Assembly: GCA_946122785.1 (NCBI GenBank)
Contig: CAMGYJ010000005.1
Location: 84,686,547-84,750,546, forward strand
From: Linum tenue
Lineage: Eukaryota; Streptophyta; Magnoliopsida; Malpighiales; Linaceae
DNA: 64,000 nt
Direction of reading: 5' to 3'
Below the pieces are notes generated by a model, which saw nothing but the letters and a program-made list of their open reading frames with translations, did not search any database and was not told where the DNA came from. A program made the translations under genes and the position numbers. Positions 21,333 to 33,041 of this stretch are shown here, in pieces (the stretch's first letter is position 1; every line of letters begins with the position of its first letter).

Positions 21333-24300
21333 CTTTGAGAGTCGAGCTATGGTAACAAATCGGTAAGTCTTTCTTTCCTTTTGCTTAATGGGTGTCATGT
21401 GTTGACTATATTATTTGCTATTTAAATATAACTCGTATCTAATTATTTGCATTCATACATTTAAAACTCTATAGCCGAGCTCTCCCTTAAGAAACTTAAT
21501 GGTGTACCGTGACTTTTACAATAGTTGGAGGCATGCGAAACTCTCTAACCAAGTTGAACTCAAATCCGAGGGTGATTTGAGGTATTCGGCTAGCTCGAAA
21601 GAGCTATAGACGGATACAACTTGGGAACCAATATCCTAGAACTCATTACCCAGGATATAGTAGTCAGCTAGAAGCCACCTTAAACTATCTGAAACTTATT
21701 GCAAAGCCAGCCTTGAATCTTGTCGGTAAACCCTCGAGAAACCCTAGGCTTACCTGAATAGGGAATCTTTGTTTTGATTTTGATGTATGTTTTCTTATGA
21801 CATGATTAATTGTGCTTTAGCGATGATTCGCAAGCGACGTGATTTGATTATTCGCACAAAAAAATAACTCGTGATTATCGTGCACTATTCATTCATTATA
21901 CGATCAATCATGAAGGTAATTTTACCAGCATTCATGCATCAACTAAAAGCATCATGTTTCATACGTGAATTCATATCATTTATCTTGACCATCATGCATT
22001 CATCTCATTTAGCACCTTGGAACAACTTAACAATATCGAGAGTTTCGAAAATTGCTCATCCACAAGGACAAATTTAGACCTTAAGTACTCGTTCAGATTC
22101 AAAGTTGTGCTTGTGATAGAGTCATTCCAGAAGAAACTTGATGACATCAAAAGAGGTTTAACAGTATTTGAAGAAATGAAATAGTGGGTTGGCATATTGA
22201 TGCATTTCTCCGAAAGTTTGAAGGAAAACCGACATCAACAAGACAATACCTCAACGACAATCCACTGCCCAATTATGGAGATCAGTAGGCATGTTACTAA
22301 ATAAGGCTTCATTCGAGGATCATACAAATCCACACAATCAAATTAATGTCTAGATACTCTGCCATATTGAGAAAATGTGGCAACATTTCCATCATAATAA
22401 AGAATGAAGTGTTACTCGCATTTTCACCTAGTTGGAATATTGTATGACTACTACCAATCTTAATCTAAGACTTTGCATCAATGATTCTTTTTCAAAATGA
22501 CGAATATCTTTTCCAAATTCTTTTTAAAATCTACCTTTATTCTGTTACATGGGAACATTAAAATTGCATTTCATATTTTCAAGTTAAGCCATGAGATTTT
22601 CATTTCACCCACTGGTGTCGAGTGATTATAAACACCCTACCGGTGTCAGGAATTTGAGCTGCCCACTTATTTTGAGAGTATCCACACATTGCTAGAGTTG
22701 AGAGAAAAACATCCCATTGGTGTCCATGTAATGTGAGCTAATTAGTCAAAGGGTGAAATGGGGATACGACACCAAGGCTACTTGTAGATTCTTGTCACTA
22801 CCAGGATCGATCTTCTCTATCAAAGCAGGAATGAACTACAAAGGAGGTCGATGGTTAAATTAAGATCCCAGATGTCGACATCATAATAGCCAAGCCCTCA
22901 CAAAACCCTCACGACCAGAAGACTGAGAAGTACACCAAAGACTTGACATCAGTGATATGTCTCCCTTCAGAGAGGAATAGTCAAGTCGCTTAGACAACAA
23001 GAAGGGCCACTCACATAGATCGATATATCGACGAATCTCCTAACTCATAAAAGTTGGCGCACGAAATGAGAACAATCAAATTGAGAGCATGTAAGGGGGA
23101 TAACAAATCCAAATAAGTTCCACAAAAAAAAAGCCAAAAAGGCCATGAAAAAGCCAAAGAAAAATAATAAAAAAGGAGAGAATAGCAACAAAAAGAAAAA
23201 TGTTGCTAGACTTACACGTCATATGCCCCCTACATGAGCACTCGAAGCCAGAACGAATCATACTCGTCATGAATAAAAGTTACTACCTATTTATGTCAGG
23301 AGGCCAAAAGATGATTCTAGGTTTACCTTGGAAGTGATCATAAGAGCATAATGTAGGGTCGCTCTCTCAATCACCATATGTGTCCACTCAGGCGATGCTA
23401 GTCATCAAATTGAGCGCCTTTCCAAACCAAAGTTTATTTTCTTGTCAAGCTTCAAGAAACGAAAGAAACCCCTAATGAGAAGGATTCCTAAGACAAAAAT
23501 GTCGGCATAAGCTTAAGTGCATCCCATGATGATCCCTTATCATCCAAAACATTCAAGTCCAACGAGAACCCCCATGATAGAAGACTTTGACGACCATCAC
23601 CACACCATACAAGGGTTTTCAGCATTCATCATTTCGAGATCCGAGGAGAAGTCAAAGTTTGCGTCATGCCCATATCTCCTTACCCATCCTTTTGAGGTCA
23701 AACATGGATCTCAACAAGTGAGAATATTTCCAAAAATGAACTTCTATCAAATGATCTTGGTTGCTAATTACTCAACCCCACCTCTCTCAACCAAGCTTCA
23801 AGACAAGGGGGAAACTTGAGGCAAATATATATCTGCAAATATACCCGAGATGAGCCACCATTCTCGATGAAAATGAAACTTCCTAGACAAAGATCTCCTC
23901 CATCCATCAGTCGATCTCATACTTTGGGGCAAACCAAATATCCCTCCACAACAAACTTTTCATGACAAGAAGGGATGATCTCATTTTTCCTTCAACCCGT
24001 CTCATACCTTGGGAGCAAGCCAAATATCCCTCAACACGAAGTTTCACATGACTAAAGTCAAATTTCATATAAATTTCCTTTAGCCGCCTCTCATTTGGAG
24101 AAAGTAACTTCTCAAAACACGAGAACTCTTACGATTGGAACCCATATAGAAAAAGAGCCTCATTTCTGGAAAATTCCAAAAATCCCACAACAAGACCATA
24201 CAAAGATCGCTCGAACTCTCCATATCTATACCTCGAGCACATTTTTTTCCGTCTAACATGGTGACCAGAATCTTGATAGTAGCCGAAATATCATAAACTC

Positions 24301-25559
24301 AACGCACCCATAGGATTGAGTGAGAGTGAAACCGAGAGTGAGAATGAGAATGAGAGCGAGGGCTTATGAATATTCTCGTGGCTTAGCTTACAAAAAAATA
24401 AACAAGAAAGTTTTAAACATTGTGGTAATAACCACTCAAGGAATCATCTTTCTCATATTGCACAAACTTCCCTCAAGCAAGGCTTTGCATTTCTAAAATC
24501 ACGTTCTCATCATACTTTCTAAAATGAGATTTTCCAAACTTTGTTACATTCATCTTACATCAAAATTGGTAAAAGACACAGTTTGTTCCAAAAGCGGAAA
24601 ACAAGTAACTCATCTACGAGGGCAAAGTGAGACGACCTGGAGTAGGAGTTCAAATTCTCATAAGGTGGGTCTCCCAACTCTTTAGCTCATGAGTAAATGG
24701 GGAATCTCATATATTTTGAATGATTATGTTCAAGTTACCCAACCAGTAAATCAAACTATCCCTCGATAAAGTATTTTGTACCTCGCACCTCCCGATGAAG
24801 TCAATCAAGCATGTCTAGAAAATCGACATCAACAAGGCAATACCCCGAGATGACAAATTCCTCTTAGCCAATTACAACATGCTTGCATAGCAAGAAGATT
24901 ACTCATACTAAAGGAGCACATTATCTTGAGACCACCAAGCTACAAAATCCACCTACATAATCAACCTACCAAGCACATCCCATGAATGGGAAGATTATAT
25001 GGCTAACACATCAGCCACTCAAACACTAGTGTCCAAGACGGAGAAAACAAAGGACCAACCTTCCATTAGTCCCTTGAAACGACATACCTTGGGCTCACTG
25101 AGCAACCAAAGAGGAAATACTAGATGTCATTCCCATTTCGACGAGATAATGATATGCTAAAGTAAGGAAGTACCCACCGGCAACACCCATGCTACTCCAA
25201 CATGGGCACAACTAAGGAACGTGTCGAACAAAAGAAAATGATACAATTTTTGTGGGTGATCAATTTGAAGAAACTCATCGCAAAAAAAAAAAACATTATT
25301 TCACACCAATTACCTAACATCATATTTCTGTACAAAAAATACCAAACATCAAATCCTCTACTCTGCATGACATTCACAAAATCATATTTTAACAAGGCCT
25401 ATTATGCGGCCATTTTCCAAAATTGTTACACTACATCATCATGCATTTAGGATATTCATGATTCATCACCCGCTATTCGGTCACTTTCTAAAGCATCCTG
25501 GTACTTATCACATGACATAACCATTCATCATAATCATTTACAAAATAACACTTTGATGT
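21333..25559 (+). other. Coding-less interior of the Tat-like element
   Basis: 4.2 kb without a supported protein. The longest open stretch (23517-23819, 100 codons) has no domain that I recognise. Phrases with CC(C/A)(A/C)(T/C)(T/C)GGTGTC recur around 22610-22720. Confidence 0.6.
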
Positions 25560-26250
25560 TTCGTCGACTATCACTGACACCCTAAAGAATTTGTTTCTTC
25601 GACTATCACGAGCAAATTAAGACCTTCGTACTAGACTTGTTCCGTCGACTATCATAGGCAACCTAGAACTTACCTAAAGAATCTCTTTCGTCAACTATCA
25701 CGAGCAAATTAAACCCTTTGTACTAGACTTGTTCCGTCGACTATCACGGGAAACCTAGAACCTACCTAGAAAATTTTGTTTCGTCGACTATCACGAGCAA
25801 TTTAAAAACTTCATACTAGACTTATTTCGTCGACTATCACAGGCAACCTAGAACCTACCTAGAAATTTTGTTTCGCCGACTATCACGAGCAAATTAGATC
25901 CTCCTCCTAAACTTGTTCTGTCGACTATCACAGAAAATTTAGAAAACCTAGTCAATTTGTTTCGTCGACTATCACGAGCAAATTAGACCCCTTGCTAAAC
26001 TTGTTCCGTCGAATATCACGGAGCAATTTAGAAAACTTAGTCAATTTGCTTCGTCGACTATCACGAGCAAATTAGGAACCCCCTGCTAATCTTGGTACAT
26101 CGACTATCACGTGCAATTTAGAAAACCTAGTCAATTTGCTTCGTCTACTATCACGAGTAAATTAGACCCCCCTGCTAAACTTGTTTGTCGACTATCACAA
26201 GCAATTTAGGAATTACCTAGTCAATTTGCTTCGTCTACTATCACGAGCGA
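25560..26250 (+). repeat. Sixteen-copy ~45-bp tandem repeat
   Basis: The core CGTCGACTATCAC, with variants, recurs about every 45-48 bp at roughly 25563, 25599, 25644, 25690 and on to 26233. Two monomer types alternate: one followed by GAGCAAATTA, the other by (A/G)GGCAACCTAGAA or GCAATTTAG. The real unit is thus an approximately 92-bp dimer. It lies just before the 3' LTR, where tandem repeats are common in Tat/Ogre elements. Confidence 0.9.
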
Positions 26251-26464
26251 ATAAGACCTAAAAAAAGACTAACACTGGCCATACTGCCATGAAAATAAAA
26301 TAAACAAGTTATAAGTCTGCATAAATTTACCTTACCTCACTTTAACTTACTTACCATAAAGGATTGGGCTAGACGCCCCAACCTTGTAACTATCGCAATA
26401 TTAACCGGCCAAAAATGGTGCGCTATGATAACTTTGTATACCTCTCAAATACCAAGAGATATAC

Positions 26465-26477
26465 AAATGGGGGCAAT
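26465..26477 (+). other. Polypurine tract of the Tat-like element
   Basis: AAATGGGGGCAAT immediately before the 3' LTR; second-strand primer site. Confidence 0.75.
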
Positions 26478-28835
26478 TGTAGACACCACTTTTTGTCCGG
26501 GCTAAAACATATCTTTACCTAAATAAAAGTTAGTTTATATTGAAGATTTGCAATAGCGAGTCTCAAACTATTTTCAAGCTAAAACATATTAATAGTGCTC
26601 TAGATGGGTCATGGTCGCCATAACTTGACGAGATTAAGCAATAGCAACTCTTGATGAAAATAAGAGTTGAGATGTTGGGCTTTGGTTTGACAAAATAGGC
26701 AATTTGACAATTGTGTGAATAGATCGTGGAATTGGCTTTTAAGACTTCGAGTCCTGTGAGGATTGGACCTCGATTCGAAGCAATAAAAGATAAGAAAATG
26801 AAATAATGGTCTAATGAAAATAAATTACAATTTACAAACACATCATTAAATAAAACTACAAATATAATGTTGTTACATACTAATCTAAATAACTATTACA
26901 TTCATTTACAAATAAAATTCAATGATAAAAGAAATTTAAGTCTAAATCAAAGCCCTAGTCAACCTCGGATCAAAGCCAAATCAACTCCAGTCAAAGCCCA
27001 ACAGTCAACTCCCACAGCTCGGTCAACAAAAGTCAACTATAGTCAGAGCTGACCGAACTGACCCGTTGACCCTGTCCAACCATTAACCAAAACCGATCAG
27101 GCTCAAACCGGCACTGTAGCATACTTGGGGATCAAGGTGTCTTTTCCCTATAAAAAGACCCCATTGGGCTGTTGCAAAGGGGACAGCTTCTCTTCTTCTC
27201 TCCCAAACTTCCTGCCGTTAACTATTTTCTTCTTCTTGATCCTTTTTCTTCTTACACACAACGAACATCTGCCAAACAGAGGCTTTTTTTTTCCTCGGAA
27301 CACCCTTCATCTTCTTCCTTGCACTTTTGTTCCTCCTAAAAAACACAACTAGAAACACAGACATAAACACATCTACATCCTCTCTTACCCACAAACAAAA
27401 TACAAAAAAGAACTTCCAGACTTCCCTTTCCTTTCCTCTTAAACACCATACCAACAGTCTCAACAATAAACAGAAAAGAAAGTCTCATAGACTGCCAACC
27501 ACAAAGGACAGAAAAGAGACCACAATAATTCCCAGTTCTATTCCTTTCCTCTTATTTCTTTAGCAACATACACGAGATACATACACAACAACAAAAGAAA
27601 GAAGCAAAGACAGCAGCCACAAGTCTGGAGAAAGGGAGGCAGAATCATCTCAAACCTCAAACAATAAGGTTGGTAATTAGCTACTATTGCTATCATCAAT
27701 AATCATCATTCACATTCATTGTCTACTTCCTACCCTTTCTCGTCATTCAAGCTCCTATTAATCATCAAACCCATATCTACATCAACATATTAGACCCAAC
27801 TAATGAAGGTTTTATTTAAACACCTTATTTTTATTTCAAGCTCTTCCTCTACGTCTAGAAAACTCCTTTTCAAACAAAATAACATACTACTCAAGTCCAT
27901 GAAAAACCCACCATATACTCATTTCCAGATTCCGACCCCGGGTTCTAAACCATCACAAACATCCCAGTTTTCCGCAAAGTACCAAAACAGAGTCATGAAA
28001 GAGGAATCTGGATTTTATATTAAGCATCACCTACAATCCCAACTTCCAAACCAAATGGTAATCCCATACCCAAATTCGGACCTCACCATTACCTTATGAA
28101 TTTCAAAACTTAAATAAATAAAAAGAAACCACGAAAATCTTACCAAAAAAGGACTATCTCCCTATCATCATCGTCCTCGCCGCCGGCAGTATTCAGGATT
28201 GCCAGCGGCGGCTCCCCTTCCTCTCCTCCTCGTCGACCATTTAAACCACCAAAATCAACCAAAAGCCAGTTATATAAATTTAGGTGTTCCAAACCAAACC
28301 TGCTTCTTTTCTTACCCTCTGCTTCTCGGTCACAGGGAAACTCAGACTTTCGAAAATCCTAAAACACAACAAAACCAAGCCAGAAAAGATAAAAAAAATC
28401 AGAATCTAAAGAAAACCCAGAATTTGAAAACAAAGCAAGAACGAAATCAATCCTCACCCGTAGGTTCCATCAGTCGTTGCCGGTGATTCCCATGCCACCG
28501 ACGTAGAGCCAAAAATTACTTATCTTCGTTCCACCTCTTGCCTCCCCTCGATCATACCCAAAATCGAGAATAAAAAAACATCAGAATCCTAAAATAACCC
28601 TTAAAAACTTATCGTTTTAAGTAGTACCCATTTGGGGCGTTGTGAGGTGTGAATACACTTCCCCACACGTAACTATACTCCCGAACCCAAAATCCTAAAT
28701 TTTGCAGACCAAATTCCCGATTTTCACCCTAAAGTCGAGACCGGTCCAAAAGGTGTTCGATCCACCACAAGTAAGGTCGATGGCGACTCCGACCATTTCG
28801 CGACGAATCCTCCGACGCGGAGTTGCGATTGAACA
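26478..28835 (+). repeat. 3' LTR of the Tat-like element (full length)
   Basis: 2358 bp with TG/CA ends. The middle part, 27059-28579, is absent from the 5' LTR and carries TATAAAAAG at 27149-27157 followed by a pyrimidine-rich leader. It is therefore likely the original promoter and transcription start. Confidence 0.85.
27149..27157 (+). promoter_or_regulatory. TATA box in the 3' LTR of the Tat-like element
   Basis: TATAAAAAG followed by C/T-rich sequence. The 5' LTR has no counterpart. Confidence 0.6.
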
Positions 28836-28840
28836 ATAGG

Positions 28841-29740
28841 CTTGGCCATACTACTTTACCCTTGTCATTTGTTTCAGATTCTTTTGTCAATTTTAAATCC
28901 AATAATGACAAAGTGCATTGTTCCATATATCCTTTAGCTAAACAAAGGCGCCTGCCTTTTCATTCAAGTGAATCACACTCACAAGTAGTTTTTGAATTGT
29001 TGCATATTGACATTTGGGGGCCCTATCAGTCTCCCACTATTGATGGTTTTTGGTATTTTTTAACTTGTGTTGACGATTGTTCTCGTCACACTTGGGTTTA
29101 CCTATTGAAAACTAAAAGTGAAGCTAGACAGATTTTACTCAGTCTGCCTACCTTTGTACAAACACAATTTTCTGCTCAAATAAAGATAATCAGACCTAAC
29201 AATGGTCAGGAGTTCAATGTTCCTTCTTTTTACTCCTCACATGGCATAACACATCAAACAACATGTGTGGCTTCCTCTCAACAGAATGGTCGTGTTGAAA
29301 GAAAGCATGAACACATAATAGTTGTTGCTCGAGCTTTATTGTTTCAAGCTTCTCTTCCTATAATTTTTTGGGGCTTTGCCATTTTACATTCTGTATACTT
29401 GATTAATCGTCTTCCTTCTCCTCTTTTACAAAACAAATCTCCTTATGAAGTTTTGTTCAAAACTAAACCATCATACCAAAATCTTAAAGTATTTGGTTTT
29501 CTTGTCTATGCCCCTACTCTTCAACATAATCGTCCAAAGTTTGCACCTAGGGCTGATCCATGTGTTTTCTTAGGTTTTCATAACTCTATTAAAGGTCATC
29601 AACTGTATAATCTCGTTCCCCATAACATTTTCTTCTCTAGGGACACAGTTTTTCATGAACATGTATTTCCTTTACATGATTCTCTCCAAAAACCTGACTT
29701 TGATTTCTGTTTCCCCTGCATTCAATTCCTGACTCAATAA
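28841..29740 (+). pseudogene. Copia 1 integrase
   Basis: Begins LGHTTLP, the second half of the GAG-pre-integrase motif split by the Tat-like element. The zinc-binding region reads CSIYPLAKQRRLPF, with Tyr for the expected Cys. The catalytic core has HIDIWGPY (first Asp), RPNNGQEF where the second catalytic Asp is Asn (codon 29198-29200), and QQNGRVERKH (Glu). FKTKPSY and VFLGFHNSIKGHQLYN mark the C-terminal copia integrase region. The frame is open for about 300 codons, but the loss of a Cys and of a catalytic Asp predicts an inactive enzyme. Confidence 0.88.
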
Positions 29741-29760
29741 TACAAGAGAATCAGACTTCA

Positions 29761-30866
29761 GTGACAGATGAGAGTGATCCTTTATCTCTCTTATTGCCTC
29801 CTGAACAGCCTTTAGATCTTGTTGATGTCATTCAGGCGACTGAACCTCCTGCATATGCTCGTCCTCCTCGCATTAGGGTCAAACCTAAGCATTTAAATGA
29901 CTATGTATGTGCTGCTGGTTCGTCCATGGTTGCTTTTCCCTTATCTGATGTGATGTCCTTTGATAACCTCAGTCCTCACTATAAGAGTTACATCCTTGCC
30001 ACCTCCATGATTGTTGAACCTAGGACTTACAAAGAGGCCATTAAGGATCCTAGATGGGTGGATGCCTGTAATGCTGAACTGGCTTCTCTTGATAAAAAAA
30101 AAACTTGGACTATTGTTGAACTGCCTCCAGGAAAGATTCCCATAGGACATATGTGGGTCTTTAAGATAAAATATCATGTTGATGGTTCTCTAGAACATTT
30201 TAAGTCACGTGTAGTGGCTAAAGGGTATACACAAACCCCTGGTCTTGATTATTTAGAGACTTTTGCTTTTGTTGTTAAACTTACAACAGTTCATCTTGTT
30301 CTTTCTTTGACCGCCATTAACAACTGGCATTTACATCAACTTGATGTAAATACAACTTTTCTTCATGGTGACATTGATGAGGAGGTTTATATGAAAATAA
30401 CTCATGGCTTAGCTGTTCCCTCTGGTTTTAAAAATCCAGTGTGTCATCTAAACAAGTCATTATATTGTTTAAAACAAGCTAGTCGTCAGTGGAGCATTAA
30501 ACTCTCCACCTTCTCACTTCAATAGGATATAAACAATCCAAGGCAGATTATTCTATGTTCGTTCGAAAGGTTGAATCCTCCTTTACAATTTCCTTAGTTT
30601 ACGTTGATGATATTATCCTAGAAGGTAATGATCTTAATGCCATTAAAAATCTCAAAACTAGCCTTGATCAAGCCTTTACCATCAAAGATCTAGGTGAACT
30701 AAAATTCTTTCTTGGTTTGGAAATTGCTCGATCTTCCAAAGACATTCTTCTAAATCAAAGGAAATTTGCATTAGATCTTTTAACTGACTATTGTTTCTTT
30801 GGAGCAGAACCCTGTGATTCTCCTTCTGTTCCTGGTTCCAAGCTTTCAGCTAGGTCTGGAACTTAA
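29761..30866 (+). pseudogene. Copia 1 reverse transcriptase
   Basis: RVT_2 domain: YKEAIKDPRWVDACNAEL, TWTIVELPPGKIPIG, MWVFKIKYHVDGSLE, RVVAKGYTQTPGLDY, HQLDVNTTFLHGDIDEEVYM (motif A, with Asn replacing Lys of the usual VKTAFLHG). A stop at 30523-30525 interrupts it. The frame then continues with the catalytic YVDD at 30600-30611 and GELKFFLGLEIARS. A second stop lies at 30864-30866. It would copy element RNA into DNA; interrupted here. Confidence 0.88.
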
Positions 30867-32236
30867 CTCACAGATCCTTCTGTTTATAAACATTTAGTAG
30901 GTAGGTTACTTTATCTTTGTAACACTCGCCCTGACTTAGCTTATGCTGTCCACCAGCTAAGCCAATTTACACATTCTCCTACTGATCAACATATGCAGGC
31001 AGTCGAACGAGTACTTTGTTACATTAAAGGTACAGTTGGACAAGGTTTGCTCTTTACCTCTGCATCTGAACTTAAACTACATTCTTTTTGTGACAGTGAC
31101 TGGGCGGGTTGTCCAGATACAAGACGCTCTACCACAGGGTTTTGTGTTCTACTGGGTAATTCCCTGATCAGCTGGAGATCAAAGAAACAGAAGACTGTTT
31201 CTCAATCCTCTGCTGAGGCAGAATATAGGGCAATGGCCAGTTTAACTTATGAATTGATATGGCTTAGATACATTCTTCATGATCTGCATATAACCCTTCC
31301 TGCACCTACTCCAATTTTTTGTGATAGCTTGTCTGCCATAAAACTAGCTCATAATCCGGTAAATCATGAACGCACCAAACATATAGAAATAGATTGTCAT
31401 GTTATTAGACCATCTTTAATGCATGGTTCTAAAGTTTCAAATTTTGGGGCTAGAATTCTAATTCTAGCCCTTCAAAAAGTGTTTTTGCATTAGTGCAGAG
31501 TTCCAAAAGTCCAAAAGTTCAGAATTTGACATTAACTCATATTTCGGTTAATGTAGATTTTATTATTCTAATTATAAAATTTGTTCATTATTTTTAGATA
31601 GGTACTAATAATTTATTAAGACGAACATTTCGATAATTTTTTATTTTAATTTGAACATAAAAATTTCATCATTAAATTTCCTACCCATCTTAATTAGCAC
31701 AACTTTTGTTAATTTTTGCTTATCCCTAATTAACTAAAATACAATCATTCTTGTTCAATTAACATGTACAAATTAAATAGGTTTGAGGTTCTTGTTTTTA
31801 TATGGTGAAGTGAGAACGAAGAGGCAATTAAAAATTTACAAATTAAGAGAGCTACCAATTAAACCCATGCATGGGCGGCAGTGGCAGCCACGCACAAGAA
31901 GAAACCTACACCGGCTACGCGTGCATCTCATCTCCCTTGTTGGCGCGCATCACTCGTTCCCTGCCTTTTGGATCCCACAATTTTAGAACCCTTTGTCTTT
32001 TTGTGGTTCAAATTTGGAACCAAAATTTGGATTAATCCAAATATTTGGACTTTTAAACCACACTAAAGTGCATTCGTTATAAATCTTTGGAATTTTGGCC
32101 CTTCACTAAAGTTGGTCTTAGGGACCAGATTTTGAATAATATCATCAAAGTAATGCATGTAACTTCTACAAATCAGCTTGCTGGCATTTTTACCAAGTCT
32201 CTCTTAGTACATGTGTTTCAGCATTTGCAGGCATAG
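30867..32236 (+). pseudogene. Copia 1 RNase H, interrupted by a MITE
   Basis: Connection region with YKHLVGRLLYL and TRPDLAYAVHQLSQF, then RNase H: DSDWAGCPDTRRSTTGF, SQSSAEAEYRAMA and CDSLSAIKLAHNP, up to HIEIDCHVI at about 31407. The Harbinger MITE (31408-32117) then intervenes. The frame resumes directly after it with the expected C-terminus, ending TSTNQLAGIFTKSL and a TAG at 32234-32236. The one TTA duplication is the only extra sequence besides the MITE. Confidence 0.88.
31408..32117. mobile_element. PIF/Harbinger (Tourist-like) element in copia RNase H
   Basis: 710 bp flanked by TTA (31405-31407 and 32118-32120). Ends are GACCATCTTTAATGC and, reverse complemented, GACCAACTTTAGTGA. Interior non-coding and AT-rich. 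The TTA duplication is characteristic of PIF/Harbinger. Confidence 0.88.
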
Positions 32237-32267
32237 CTGGGTCGTTTGGACATATACTCACCAGCTT

Positions 32268-32277
32268 GCGGGGGGAC
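32268..32277 (+). other. Polypurine tract of copia 1
   Basis: GCGGGGGGAC just before TTGTCCGAG, about 30 bp after the RNase H stop. Confidence 0.6.
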
Positions 32278-32278
32278 T

Positions 32279-32443
32279 TGTCCGAGATCAAGGAAGCGAG
32301 GACATAGTTGTAGATATTTTGTTGTTTATATTGTTAACTGTAAACTTGTATAATGTAGGTAGTAACTAGGATATTAGTGACAACTATATATACTGGTTTG
32401 TAAAGTGAATATTGTAATTTTTACGCGTGAAATAAAATCTGCC
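32279..32443 (+). mobile_element. 3' LTR of copia 1 (right boundary uncertain)
   Basis: Starts TGTCCGAGATC after the polypurine tract. Contains CTATATATACTGG (possible TATA, about 32385) and GAAATAAAATCTGCC (poly-A-like) near 32432. The right edge is placed where CTTGGTAC array sequence begins, but the LTR could instead extend to about 32602. Confidence 0.55.
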
Positions 32444-33041
32444 AGGCTTGGTACTCAGTCAATCTTACTCTGCTTGGTACCCTCAGCCTACCAAGCCTCT
32501 TTCGTCTTGGTACCAGAGTTGTCTTGCTGGCTTGGTACCCTCTTACTATGGGTGGTATGACACTGTGTCGTATGGCACCCCAGCCTTTGGCTCAAGACTT
32601 AGCCAACTTTTATGTTTGGATATCAGGTCTGCCTTGCCAGCTTGATACCCTCTTGGCTCTATACTTAGCCAAATTTCATGCTTGGGTACCAGTCATGTCT
32701 GGTACCCTCTTAGTGCTTGGTACTCTATTGTCTGGCTACCAAGCCTGTTTTGCCGACTTGGTACCCCTTTGGCTTCATACTTAGCCAATTTTCATATATT
32801 TTGGTATCAAGCCTGCCTTGTCGGCTTGATACCCCTTTGGCTCTATACTTATCCAAATTCCATGTCATGGTACCAAGCCCTACCTTGCCGGCTTGATACA
32901 CTATCATCGACCCCCTTATATGGTACCCGGTAGTTTGGCATCCCGTTGTGTCGCCTTGTTTCCAGACTTAGTTTTTGGATGACCCTCTATTTGGTACCCA
33001 GTCGTTTGGCACCCCTTTGTGCCACCTTGTTTCCAAACTTA
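32444..33041. repeat. CTTGGTACC-rich array, right part
   Basis: Same modules as 17230-18562. The first 160 bp correspond to 18341-18560 with a deletion of about 70 bp. The module GTTTCCAGACTTAGTTTTTGG also occurs in related form near 18010. It continues beyond the Harbinger element at 33867. Confidence 0.75.

Larger units (their letters stand above)
20483..28835 (+). mobile_element. Tat/Ogre-like non-autonomous LTR element (LARD type)
   Basis: Target duplication ACAGG (20478-20482) and ATAGG (28836-28840), one mismatch. Both LTRs start TGTAGACACCACTTTTTG and end in CA. PBS is tRNA-Arg type, and a polypurine tract lies before the 3' LTR. The 5.1-kb interior has no open frame above about 100 codons and no recognisable gag or pol domain, so it would depend on enzymes from another element. 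It sits inside copia 1 in the same orientation. Confidence 0.9.
18563..32443 (+). mobile_element. Ty1/copia element 1, split by two later insertions
   Basis: In order: PBS, gag, zinc knuckle, protease, GAG-pre-integrase, integrase, reverse transcriptase, RNase H, polypurine tract and 3' LTR. The integrase-before-RT order is copia-type. An 8.35-kb Tat-like element (20483-28835) splits the GAG-pre-integrase region, and a Harbinger MITE (31408-32117) splits RNase H. Removing both leaves about 4.8 kb, a normal copia size. Stops, shifts and catalytic substitutions make it inactive. Confidence 0.88.

Noticed and set aside
25560..26250. Regularly spaced repeat resembling a CRISPR array
   Set aside because: Repeats are diverged, spacers are also repetitive, the host is a plant, and the position matches a Tat-type tandem repeat.
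27059..28579. Extra segment of the 3' LTR as an independent insertion
   Set aside because: It holds the likely TATA box and leader, lacks terminal repeats or duplications, and the 5' LTR junction shows microhomology; a deletion in the 5' LTR is simpler.
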